A program made the translations under genes and the position numbers. Below are positions 34,801-44,300 of a stretch of DNA of 64,000 nucleotides, piece after piece. The stretch is from Asterias rubens (taxonomy: Eukaryota; Echinodermata; Asteroidea; Forcipulatida; Asteriidae). The stretch lies in assembly GCF_902459465.1 (NCBI RefSeq), contig NC_047070.1, forward strand, positions 5,258,554 to 5,322,553, written 5' to 3'. Position 1 is the first letter of the stretch. Every line of letters starts with the position of its first letter. The notes under the pieces were generated by a model, which was given only the letters and a program-made list of their open reading frames with translations, ran no database searches and had not been told where the DNA came from.

Positions 34801-35032
34801 TACCAGCAGTCATTTTGTTTTTTTCTTTAATTTTTCAAACATAGGTTTAGGCTTTACGTACGTTTCCTGACGTCTGTTCATTTTCTCCTTGATCATACGA
34901 ATCCATGTCGTACACAGCTTCATCCTGGTAGGATTCATTTTCGACTTGGGAGTCTCCTTCTGCCGTTTCCATCTCTTGTTCAGCATCCCCCATCTCCCCT
35001 TCGTAGCCCTGCCCTGGCTCGGTAGCGTCCAT
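22872..35032 (-). CDS. Five-RRM hnRNP-like RNA-binding protein with Gly/Arg tail and C-terminal PY signal (gene B of tandem pair)
   Basis: Exons: 35032-34862, 32622-32350, 31460-31191, 29524-29267, 29021-28755, 27119-26915, 25830-25726, 25049-24849, 23912-23844, 23020-22872; 655 aa, all GT-AG, frame continuous. Residues 1-57 are acidic. RRM1 (58-148) has RNP2 VFVGGL and RNP1 KGFGFVTM. RRM2 (149-238) has LRLSLTSL and RGYGIIKM. RRM3 (239-324) has LYIGNL and a weak RNP1 STHAFLRM. RRM4 (325-413) has FYVDDI and KGYAMMLM. RRM5 (414-516, exons 6-7) is degenerate. The tail is rich in Gly, Arg, Pro and Trp, with RGRGRG boxes, and ends GRHRGRPY. RRM1 resembles hnRNP A/B types, but I do not recognise a named orthologue. 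The order acidic-RRMs-RGG recalls nucleolin, though the RRMs do not look like nucleolin's. Nuclear RNA binding is inferred. A candidate AATAAA lies at 22129-22134. Confidence 0.88.
23168..23245. mobile_element. SINE fragment, GTATACT family
   Basis: Contains TGTATACTCAGTACTTTC, CACAGGCATATTACTAG and the reverse box B GGTTCGAACCCACGACC. It abuts the MITE at 23254. Confidence 0.55.
23254..23578. mobile_element. MITE family 1 copy, left end truncated
   Basis: Family-1 interior from GTAACGAGTAATGGGGAGAG to a right end reading GTGTCCACTGTCTTTAA. The left terminal arm is missing. Confidence 0.85.
26352..26736. mobile_element. MITE family 1 copy in intron 6 of the five-RRM gene
   Basis: Left end TTTAAAGGCAGTGGACACTA; the right end reads ACCAATAGTGTCCAT and then runs directly into the next MITE. 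Confidence 0.9.
26733..26889. mobile_element. MITE with TIR CATAGACCTTATCGCAAATACC
   Basis: Left end CATAGACCTTATCGCAAATA and right end TATTTGCGAAAAGGTCCATT. The interior has ATGCACC...GGTGCAT symmetry around a TATATATGG centre. It ends 25 bp from the 5' splice site of RRM exon 6. Confidence 0.8.
27236..27761. repeat. About 335-bp imperfect tandem duplication flanking a minisatellite
   Basis: CACATTTAGTCAACC, CATGCGCACTCGAA and ACCACGGTATTCAACACTCC each occur at about 27250-27360 and again at about 27575-27680, in the same order. Confidence 0.7.
27762..28134. repeat. 24-bp minisatellite, 15 units plus a partial
   Basis: The unit AATGGTCAACCACAGTATTC plus AACC repeats almost perfectly. Units with GGTCAACC and GGTCGACC follow the pattern six A-type, two G-type, six A-type, two G-type. 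That makes an eight-unit, 192-bp higher-order repeat. It sits in intron 5 of the five-RRM gene. Confidence 0.95.
28353..28710. mobile_element. MITE family 3 copy
   Basis: Ends AAAGGACCATTACAGAATTA and ACAATTCTGTAATGTTCCTT. The interior GATTGTAGAAAACATCCCTT matches the other copies. Confidence 0.8.
30040..30740. repeat. 39-bp minisatellite, about 18 units
   Basis: The unit is GGTAGGAGGGTTTTTATTTC followed by CACTCTCCACCAATCGACA. It lies in intron 3 of the five-RRM gene. Because 39 is a multiple of three and no unit carries a stop, long open frames appear on both strands. Confidence 0.95.
31077..31165. repeat. Inverted-repeat element, half copy
   Basis: AAATTTCATAAAGCTGCTTAAGCAGAAAATATTGC, shortened here to its first half, is followed by TGCCAGTCACAAGT. 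It stops about 25 bp from the 5' splice site of RRM2 exon 3. Confidence 0.5.
31462..31560 (-). mobile_element. LINE 3' tail fused to the 3' splice site of RRM2 exon
   Basis: On the minus strand: TGAGTACCTTGTTTGGTAG, then ATATGTGCGCTATATAAG, then a (TTA)n tract running straight into TCTCTCCAG and exon 3. The same GCGC...ATTn tail ends the LINE at 43766-44215. Confidence 0.65.
31625..31760 (-). mobile_element. SINE 3' part
   Basis: GTGCACTGGGTTCTTTTACATG and GGGCGAACCCCTTCTCTTT match the reverse complement of the tail of the SINE at 52613-52925. Confidence 0.55.
31992..32057. mobile_element. MITE family 1, end remnant
   Basis: TACCAACAATTATTTTGAAA and CAGTGTCCACTGCCTTTAAG correspond to one terminal arm only. 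Confidence 0.6.
33234..33606. mobile_element. MITE family 2 copy in intron 1 of the five-RRM gene
   Basis: Ends TTAAAGCCATTGGACACTTT and AAGTGTCCAATAATGGCTTT. It is collinear with the inverse of 8074-8440. Confidence 0.85.
33618..33782. mobile_element. Near-perfect foldback element, about 75-bp arms
   Basis: Left arm GGAAATAACAGTGCGAGTAC through GGCTGGCGCTGTTAACGG; the right arm is its reverse complement with a few changes. The loop is only about 15 bp (GAGCCGGAGG). Confidence 0.9.
34335..34379. repeat. Perfect palindrome, 22-bp arms, 1-nt spacer
   Basis: The left arm TTAATTAACCTTAAAATTTG TA (34335-34356) and the right arm (34358-34379) are exact reverse complements separated by one C. Confidence 0.95.
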
Positions 35033-35095
35033 ATTTCAGAGAGAGATATGAGTCGATAGAGGGCGCCCCATAGGTTTAGCAGTGAAAACAAACTA

Positions 35096-35207
35096 AGGTC
35101 GTGTCCGAAACGACGACTTCAGTGTTCTACCAGTGTTGAAGAATAGGCAGACGCGCGCGATCTAGCCGTAGCTGTAGCCTAAGTCGCCGTTTCGGACACG
35201 GCCTAAA
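35096..35207. mobile_element. Short MITE with TIR AGGTCGTGTCCGAAACG
   Basis: Left AGGTCGTGTCCGAAACGACG and right GCCGTTTCGGACACGGCCT. It is 64 bp upstream of the start codon of the five-RRM gene, so it is likely in its 5' UTR or core promoter. Confidence 0.85.
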
Positions 35208-35385
35208 TACTATTTCAAGAGTCGTTCATTATTCGAACGAAACCTGAAATATAAGCCATAACTTACACATTTTTACTTGATAATATAACAAATTCAAAGC
35301 AACAAAAAAATAAAAGTGGATTAAGAAAATGTTAGAAAATGAGCTGAAACACCTGCTAAGTGTGAAACACTTTTTCTTTGCATAA

Positions 35386-35745
35386 TGCACCAATTACAAT
35401 ACTGACAAGACCGGTGTCAGATGCAATTGTGTCCGCCATGCAATACTGTTGTCCCCGTACACTTTTGCATATGCAATCGTGTCCAGGCTATGCAAAAACC
35501 GTTTCCAATGTCATTCATGACATGCATGACATGCACTTAGCTTGTAAAAAAGGCGAGCGTGTTCCGTCGACCAAGGGCGTTTAATTTACTGCAAGGACGG
35601 TTTTGAACGGGGGCGGACAAATGTGTCCGGGCGGACACAATTGCATTACACGATTGCATATGCAAAACTGTCCGGCGGACATTATTGCATATGCAATACT
35701 GTCCTCCGGATAGTATTGCATAGAGGACATAATTGCATGCGACCG
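35386..35745. repeat. Element made of TGCATATGCAA palindromes and GTCCGC motifs
   Basis: TTTTGCATATGCAA, ATTGCATATGCAAAA, ATGCAATTGTGTCC and related words recur many times. A related element lies in inverse orientation at 58527-58975. The two share GTTCCGTCGACCAAGGGCGT and TTTAATTTACTGCAAGGACG. Confidence 0.8.
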
Positions 35746-35752
35746 CAGAATT

Positions 35753-36066
35753 GGTTTTTGCTTACAAAACAGTTGCTGGCAGTGTAAACACTTTCAAATA
35801 AACTAACAAACCTCAGCCTGTAGAAGCTTGAGATCAATAGGCCTAGGTTCGATCACACATTTGCGTGACATCGATTAAAAAAAAGAAATGTATGAGGGAT
35901 AAACTCCCATTGGGAATTTACTTTTATTTATTTCTCATCAAACGACATTTCAGACAAAACTATGTCAAGGGATGTTTTCTACCATCATCATCATAAGACC
36001 GGAAGTTTTATGTAAATCTGTGATCTTAGACAAGATTTGTTCTTACCAATTCTGTAATGTTCCTAT
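35753..36066. mobile_element. MITE family 3 copy
   Basis: Left GAATTGGTTTTTGCTTACAAA and right TACCAATTCTGTAATGTTCC. The interior matches 28353-28710 in inverse orientation. Confidence 0.75.
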
Positions 36067-36574
36067 AATTAAGACATCGTGTTTAGAGAAAAGAAAAACA
36101 GAATCTGTAACATTTATTTTGTATCACTGATAAAATGTATTTAAAAGACAATATCATGTTCACAATCATTTCCAACACAGCACAGTCCTAACACAGTCCA
36201 ATAATAACAATAACAATAATAAAAAGACAAGTTCAAGCAAAATGTGTATACATGTACTCAGGGGTGCAATTTATTATCTCACATTTTTCTAACAGTAAAA
36301 CAAGTAACAAAGAAAAGCCAGTAACAAATTGATAAGGAACCAGAACAAAACTAAACATAATTTCTGATCGCAATACTTTGTTCAAAATTGCGTCTGGAAC
36401 AAAACAACTTTACTAAAAAATGTCGCTCAGATGTTTAAGAAGCACATTATGTATAGATGACCATTTCACAAATGACCCCTCAGGTTTTGACCCCAGCAGA
36501 GTCTTTATCAAAGGCTAAAGACTCAGCTTGTGGGCCAAAACAAGGGGCCATTAATGTTGCATTAGTATGCACCT

Positions 36575-36687
36575 GTGGTGGATTTCACAAAGAGTTAGGG
36601 CTAGTCTTATCTCGAGTTACTAGTCCAAACTTAGGACTAGCTGTACATTTTTGATATCTCTTAACTCTTTGTGAAATCGACCCCTGA
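36575..36687. mobile_element. Short palindromic element (GATTTCACAAAGAGTTAGG)
   Basis: Left GGATTTCACAAAGAGTTAGG and right TTAACTCTTTGTGAAATCGA. A related copy is at 60543-60652. Confidence 0.75.
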
Positions 36688-37571
36688 TCTAATTAAAATT
36701 ATCTTTTTAATTTCTTAAAATCTACAAACGTGCAACTTGCAAACTTGGCAACAAAAGTTCTGTAACAAGTTTTTTTTTTTAATACATGGTTGAACCAGTT
36801 ACAGCTTGGATCAATATTTTTGGCTACGATAAAAACCTACATCCCTAAAAACCAAATATCAAAGACACACTTAAAAAACAAAATATCAAAGAAGTATGTT
36901 ACACTGTTACTACCCCCGTCTTATCAGGCCTTTTATATTAAATTAAAACAATCTCAACTCCTTAGGAGTATGCAGCACCGGCAGCCAAGATGGCCGCTGC
37001 TTAAGCATTCACATCAGCAATCTCTACTCTCACAATGAGACTCATTAGCCTTTTTGAGGTATGGCGGACACTATAGGTGTGCACTGTTTGGTTTGGGAGT
37101 AAGCAGACAATTTGAATTCATCATATCTCAAAATGGCTTGTTTCTTTGGAGATCTTGCAGAACCAGGGTAAAAGTTAAATAAATAGCACTGAACAAAATC
37201 CTCACTGCTTGTTTTGATTGCAGTTAATAAAATGAGTACGTGTTTGAATGTCACGTTTACGCTACGTAATAACTACGTGCAACAACAAAAACTGAAAAAC
37301 TGTAAAGCTTGTTTTTTTTTCTTCAGTTTGCTTAAACTTATTCAGCGATTTTTCATACAGATACTTGTTCTGATATAGTGTACATATCCTAGTAGCTAGA
37401 TCATGGCGTTTCATATAATGATTTTCCCTATTCATCAGGCACACTGTATGCTGCTTTTACACGAGTAGACACTGTGTTCAGCTGAAAAGCTAACAAGTGA
37501 CTTTTAGGCATTACTTGTAGAAAAACCCAAATCTAAGACACTTAGTTAGGCCTCTGGACCCCGACACCAGG

Positions 37572-37752
37572 TCCAATTTCATTTAGCTGCTGAAGCATCA
37601 AAAATTGCTTTATCATTTTCTGCTTAGCAAAAATGAGCAGCATACCGTTAAAAAATTATTTGGCTGGCAACCCTGATCTTGTAAGCAGAATTTTGTTGTG
37701 CTTCAAAGTTACTTTTTGTGCTTTTAAAAGCAGCTCTATGAAGTTGGGCCCA
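37572..37752. repeat. Dispersed inverted-repeat element copy
   Basis: Starts GTCCAATTTCATTTAGCTGC and ends CAGCTCTATGAAGTTGGGCC. Confidence 0.7.
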
Positions 37753-37766
37753 GCATCACATGCAAA

Positions 37767-37990
37767 TATAGGGTGCGTTCGTTTAGCTTCCCTGGGTCAT
37801 CCCCGGTCTGTTCGAAGGGCTCACCCAGGTCAGCCCCCCAGTGCCCTGCTTGTGGAGTGGGTCACTTGGGGGCTGGCCCCAGGTAAACGACGTCACTACG
37901 AGAGCGGTGAGTGGTCGTTCGTTTAGCTCTTGTCAGGGACTCACCCGAGTGAGCACCGCGGGGGAGACCCAGGGAAGTTAATCGAATGCA
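37767..37990. mobile_element. GC-rich MITE with TIR GGGTGCGTTCGTTTAGCTTC
   Basis: Left GGGTGCGTTCGTTTAGCTTC then CCTGGGTC; right GACCCAGGGAAGTTAATCGA then ATGCACCC. The GC content is clearly above that of its surroundings. Confidence 0.85.
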
Positions 37991-38189
37991 CCCACTGTTG
38001 CCAACGGTCTGCCATTTTGGTAGTTAAATTGCAAGTGAAGACAAGGTTAATGCACATGGCCCCTGAAATCTGCACTCCAAAGTATAGCACATAGGGAAAC
38101 TGAATCTAAAAATGGCATAACTGACAATGTGGTAATGATGTCTGGGTCAACCCCCCCCCCCCCCCCAACCCAATGACATTTGAGGTCTG

Positions 38190-38322
38190 GGCCCAATTTC
38201 ATAGAGCTGCTTCAGCAGAGAATTGTGATTAAAATGCTTCTGCTAAGCACAAATAAGCAGGTAAGCATAATTTTGTTGTGCTTAGCTACTTTTTGTGCTT
38301 AAGCAGCTCTATGAAATTGTTC
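38190..38322. repeat. Dispersed inverted-repeat element near the four-RRM gene stop
   Basis: GGGCCCAATTTCATAGAGCT to GCAGCTCTATGAAATTGTTC. It lies 29 bp beyond the stop codon of the four-RRM gene, so it probably forms a hairpin in its 3' UTR. Confidence 0.75.
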
Positions 38323-38350
38323 CCTGTATATAGCACGGGATGGAATTTGT

Positions 38351-41300
38351 TTAATACGGTCTGCCTTTACCGCGTCGTTTGTTCCTATTCATGTTGTTCC
38401 CCTTGACCCAGTTATCACTGAACCCTCCTCCGCCCATGCCGCCCATGCTGCCCAGGTTGCCTCCCAGGTTGCCTCCCAGGTTGCCTCCCAGGTTACCACC
38501 CATCTGCTGGTCCATTAGGTTCCCGTATCCACCGCCTAGATCCATGGACGTGTTCTGTTGTCGCTTGTTTCTGAAGCCTGTAATAGAACAACAACATTTA
38601 TTTATTTATTTATTTCCAGGCAAACGGTATGTACAGAGAAATAACAGCACAGAGACCAACAAGCCTGCGAATAAACCAAAAAGCGAAAAAACATCACTAT
38701 CTTGAAAAGCTAGTGGTTGGAAAGAGAAACTTTGGATCTTTATATTAATGGTGGTAAAATAAATTAAGGTACATGTAATGTGCAGTCCCTTCAATTTGAG
38801 TGTTAAGATCCGAAACCATTTTCAACACAGGTTTTTGAAAATCATGAATTCAAAGGCCCATATATATAACACCTTGTAAGTGGTTACAAGGTGCTACAGC
38901 CCATTATACAGCCAGTCAGAAACACCAGTGCAAACCCCTTCTTTCGACAATAAGTCTAACTGGGTTCTTTTAAGTGATTTACACATCACACAGGACAGAA
39001 CAGGGTCCAATTTCATAAAGCCTGTAGGCACGAAATTTGCTTAGCATGAAATTTCTTCCTTGGTAAAATCAGGCTTACCAACTAAATTTCCATTTGTTGC
39101 ATATTGCCCGTTACTGGTATTCAGCTGTTGTTTGCTTATCCTAAAAATCACATGGAAATTTGGTTGGTAATCCTGTTTTTATCAAGGAAGAAGTTTCATG
39201 CTAAGCACATAGCTTTAGTGCGGTGAGCTTGACCTCTCAGCAACGCACACCAAACCAAGATGGGACTAGACCCTACACTATGCTGATCTGAAACACCGTA
39301 GCTTTAGTGCGGTGAGCTTGACCGCTCAGCAATGCACACCAAACCAAGATGGGCCTAGACCCCACACTAAGCTGATCTGAAAACCATAGCTTTAGTCCGG
39401 TGAGCTTGACCGCTCAGCAACGCACACCAAACCAAGATGGGACTAGACCCCACACAATGCTGATCTGAAACACCGTAGCTTTAGTGCGGTGAGCTTGACC
39501 TCTCAGCAACGCACACCAAACCAAGATGGGACTAGACCCCACACTCTGCTGATCAGAAACACCATAGCTTTAGTGCGGTGAGCTTGACCTCTCAGCAATG
39601 CACACCAAACCAAGATGGGACTAGACCCCACACAATGCTGATCAGAAACACCATAGCTTTAGTGCGGTGAGCTTGACCGCTCAGCAATGCACACCAAACC
39701 AAGATAGGACTAGACCCCACACTCGGCTGATCAGAAACACCACGTTGGTGTAGTTGTGTCTTGCCTCGCCTTCAACCTCTGGGACCCGATTCGAATCCCA
39801 CCGGGGGCACTACGTGGATTGGGTTTTCAGTCTCTGCTTGACTGCATGGGCATTCTGTTTTTTTTTCCTCCCACATCTAAAACTGAAATTACTTCGTCAT
39901 CTTCTCTTCTCGTTTGACTCTTATTAGAGCGTCGAGAATATTGATCCAGATCCAGATCCAGACCAGAGCTTGAGCCTCACCACCTCTACAATCAATCATC
40001 CTCCATGTCAAAACTATCCCACATCATTTTTATTCATGCGAGTTCTGCTCACCTTTCATCTGTCTCTGGTTCATGTTGGTCCCTGAAAATTGTCCTCCTT
40101 GCTGCCCGCCCTGCTGTCCGCCCTGCTGCCCGTACAGATTCTCAACAAACACCCAACCACCACCATCACCTTTACTCACTTGACCTGTAAGTGATTATGT
40201 CAAAAGTCACATGTCAAAGGTAGCATGTCAAAAGATCGCATGTATCTTCTGGAAAAACTTTTGGTCTTGAAGAAAGATTTGATTTCTGATTCGTTTCGGC
40301 CCCAACATCCAAAACATTTGATGACATCATTCTGAGAAAAATTGGTCTGTACATTTTTGTGGGGGAATGTTTTGATTCTCAGAGGACTATTTTAATGTGA
40401 TAACTTTGAAGTTATATGACTCTTGCATAAAGTCTCTTTGACTGCACAAGTGTATTGCTCCTTATGCTTTTTTTAGGAGCATGTAAATCATCTGTATAGT
40501 TTTATTTCTATTTTTTTTTCAGCAGATGTACAAGATTCTTACCCCAAATCTACCTCTAGAAACATTCCATTTGGTTTTCTGGAGCATGGAAATCATTTGT
40601 GTATTTAGTTCTACCTGATTTTTTTTTTTAAGCAGATGTACTAAATGCTTACCCCGATTTTGGAGCCTACCTCTAGGAACACCACCTGCACATAAAATCA
40701 TATGTAAACAGGATTCTTAAAGGCACTGGACACCTTTGGTAAATGTCAAAGACCAGTACTCTCATTTGGTATATCCCACAGGGATGCCAGTGACTCTTCC
40801 CTTCAGAGCCTGAAAAATTGTTTGAAGAAAAAGGGGTCACCGCCCCCCCCCACCCCAGACCCCAAAAACTAGAAAAAACAAAACAGCACTTTTTTAATAA
40901 AACATAAAGAAGAAAAACAATTCTCCGGCCAAATGAAATACGGAGCGCCGGAAATCTTTTTCAAAACTTATATTTTTTTCGGCCAGATGAAACACAGAGC
41001 GCTGGAAAAAATCGGGGAAAATTTTAAAAAGCCGGAATTCCGGCAATAGCCGGAAAACTGGCATCCCTGATCCCAACATATGCATAAAATAACAAATAAT
41101 GTGAACATTTTGCCTCAACTGGTCGCCAAAGGTGGGAGAGAATTATTTAAAAAAAAAACAACTCTGGCGCACAAGTTGCTCAACCCACCCAACATTTCAC
41201 TGCCCCCTAATCATTAGTATACAGTCATTATCACCATACCTTTGACTGCACCTATACAATCATTATCACCATACCTTTGACTGGTCCGTAGGAGGATGCA

Positions 41301-44300
41301 CTGCTTCCATAATAATCATCCATCAAGGAAGTCTGGCCCTGGGATATAAAATCTCCCGACATCATACCGCCACCGAATCCTCCGCCACCTTGTAAAGACA
41401 AAGAAACGTCATCATTAGCACAACAGAAAGACTCGAGTGGTTCATTCTGCTAGTCCGACTACTTCGAAGTCAGAGCAAAAACTACAAAACTGCAGAAACT
41501 TGTTACATTCAACAGCTTTTTATACTAGCACAACATATTTTTACAACAAAATACAGAACATATTAATTGATCATAACATTTACAATAAATCCATTAAAGG
41601 ATTCGGGTACTTTTTCAAAATGTCCACAGATTTACATTCAACTAACAGGGTTTGAAGATAATGATAGTGGAAAGCTTCCCTTCAAATATTACTAACTAAG
41701 GTTGTGTTGTTTTTGTGAAATGAGTAAAACAAGTCACGAGACCAAAATTATTTTAGCATGTAAAATCCCCTCAACCAGTTATGATATTATACCAAAACCA
41801 TAGCATAACTGGTTAATACGTTTTTACACGCTAAAACTGAGACAAAAATTATTACTTTTACTCATTTTTCAAAAACTACAGCACCTCAGTAAGTAAAATT
41901 TCAAGGGAAGCTTTCTTCTATCATAATCTTCAAACTGTGTAGGTTTAATGTAAATCTGTGGACATTGCGTTTTTTGTTAGTACAAGTACATTTTCGCTTT
42001 AAATAACAAGGTAGCGGCTTAGCGTGTAGCATGGCAAACAACTTGACACACTCCAACAATAAGGGCGAAAGTGTCAACTGTGCAGGTGCACAACGTGAAC
42101 ACAATGATCTTTACAATACATTGCGCACTTGTATCAGCAGTATCACATAGGCCTAGCAGTGAAGCGCACTGCCAACTACTGATAATCTATACCTGATAAA
42201 TCTATAATTAATTCCTTTAGATCTAAGTGTAGTTTCACAACAAAATCATAAATTGTGAACTCACCCTGTCTTGCTGGTCCGTTATAATACCCGTCATCAT
42301 AATGCTGAGCTTGGTTTCTTGCTGGCATCTTGCCAAATCCTCCTGGTGAGAAATTTAAAAAAAAGTGAAACAATTTTTTGGTTTACTCTGGTTGGGGAAC
42401 AAACTTACTCTTAAAAAAAATGTATCAAAGTTCGCCCTAAACATGGCTTAAGCCACTCTTGGTAAGCAGTTACAAGAAGAAAAACTACTAAATTTAAAAA
42501 ATAACTCAGGGAGCTGAAGTTAGGAATTGATATTCCTCTTCAAACATTCTAGATTCTAGGGAGTTCCAAAAAGATGCAGAAGGTCGAATGGCTCCTCTTC
42601 ATAAAAAATGAACATTCCATACACTATTGATTTGTTGAGATGTAGAACAATAAGCCATTCAACAGCTTTATTCCACGTACTGCATCTCTTTGGACTCCTT
42701 GCCTGGCGCATGTTTCCCTCCATCCTACAATCCAGACTGTCTTGAGATGAATGTTAATTCCTACCTTCAGCTCCCCTGAGTTCTTTTCACATCAAATAAC
42801 GTTTATTTTTTTAGCTCCATACTAAGAACGGCGTTTAGCCTTGTTTGAGGCGAACTTGCATAAATAAATTTAAAAACATTAAAAATCCTAATTGTTTTTG
42901 TGGTAAGAACGATGCCAACTCACCTTGCCTCCTGTCATTAGCGCGTCCTCGTCCCGCCCCTTTTCCTTTAGCGTTCTTTGCGGGCCCTGGTGAAGTATGG
43001 ATGTCCTTTAGTCGTTTGGGATTGGCAGTTTGTGCACCTGATTTAAAATAAAAGTGTTTTGGGGTTTACAATTCAAGTGAAATGGAGCGGGCGATTTCTC
43101 TGGATTTCTTTCTCAACCCCTTTGAGTTTTCGAATGTTCTTAAAAAAAGTATGGGGAGAAAGAAATAGTATAGATTGTGTCGGTATTTTTTTCATATCTG
43201 GTGGTTCACAGATTCAGCTAACCTCATGAATTGTAACATTTGAGATATTCTGCGCCTAGAGTAAGGGGAAACACTAGCCCACAAGCTAATTTCAGGAACT
43301 TTAAACTTCTGAAAATCATCCTTACTGAATGGCTCACAATTGACCCTAGCAGTTACTGCTCAAAGATTGAATGAAAAGTAGACATATATATGCATTGTGC
43401 CAAATGATTGAACACTACTGTCTCATTTGTTGTTTGCAATGTGCTATTTTTGGGGACATTGGGAGGCAGCAGACTTGGGAAACATGTTTGTTTTCTTGTT
43501 TTTTAACCACTAAATGCACTAAGTTACATAAGCAAGCCTCCCCACCACTAAAAAATAGTAAAAATAATATGTTGCCTCTTGTCTCCTTAATTGGGTGACA
43601 AGTGAATTCAAATAACAAAATGGCATCAATTATTAAAGACTCTTGTAGATCGCTTCAACTTGATATGAAATATAAAGTGATAAGTACAGCTTGTATCAGG
43701 CCTGTGAGCGGGTCATGAAAAAAAAGCGGAAAATTGTTGTCCGGATTTTGGGCCAGCACTACGAACGTAATAATAAATAATAATAATAATAATAATAATA
43801 AGACTTGTAATGCGCACATATCCACCCTGCTGGGTGTTCAAGGCGCAGTAAAACCAAAAACAAAACAAAAACAAAACAAAAACAAAACATAACACAAAGA
43901 AAAACAGACACAAAAAAATTAGTCATTGAAAACCTGTGACATAAGATAAGTTTTGAGAAGAGACTTGAATTTTGCAGTACAGAGACAAGATCGAAGATTA
44001 AGTGGTAGAGAGTTCCATATGCGTGGCGCGGCTGAAGAAAAAGACCTGTCACCCCATGAGTGTCGAGACTTGGGTTCAATGAGGAGAAGCATAGAACTTG
44101 ATCGAAGACTCTTTGATGGAGTGTAAACTTGAAGCAGTTCAGAAATATAGTGGGGAGCCTTGCCATTAAGAGCTTTGTGGACAATGAGCATCAGCTTGAA
44201 GATGATTCGGCTTTAATTAAAAACTGAAGCGTAGACAACACATTCACAGAAACATAGGCCACAATTCTTACATGTAACAATGTGTTGTACATCATCATTT

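Larger units (their letters stand above)
35033..38350. other. Interval between the tandem RRM genes
   Basis: Should contain the promoter of the five-RRM gene and the 3' UTR of the four-RRM gene. No coding exon was seen. It holds a MITE (35096-35207), an octamer-rich element (35386-35745), MITE family 3 (35753-36066) and three further repeats at 36575-36687, 37572-37752 and 37767-37990. An inverted-repeat element (38190-38322) lies just beyond the stop codon of the four-RRM gene. Confidence 0.6.

Noticed and set aside
39203-39745. CRISPR-like spaced repeats
   Set aside because: The units are contiguous 88-bp tandem repeats without unique spacers, in a eukaryotic intron.
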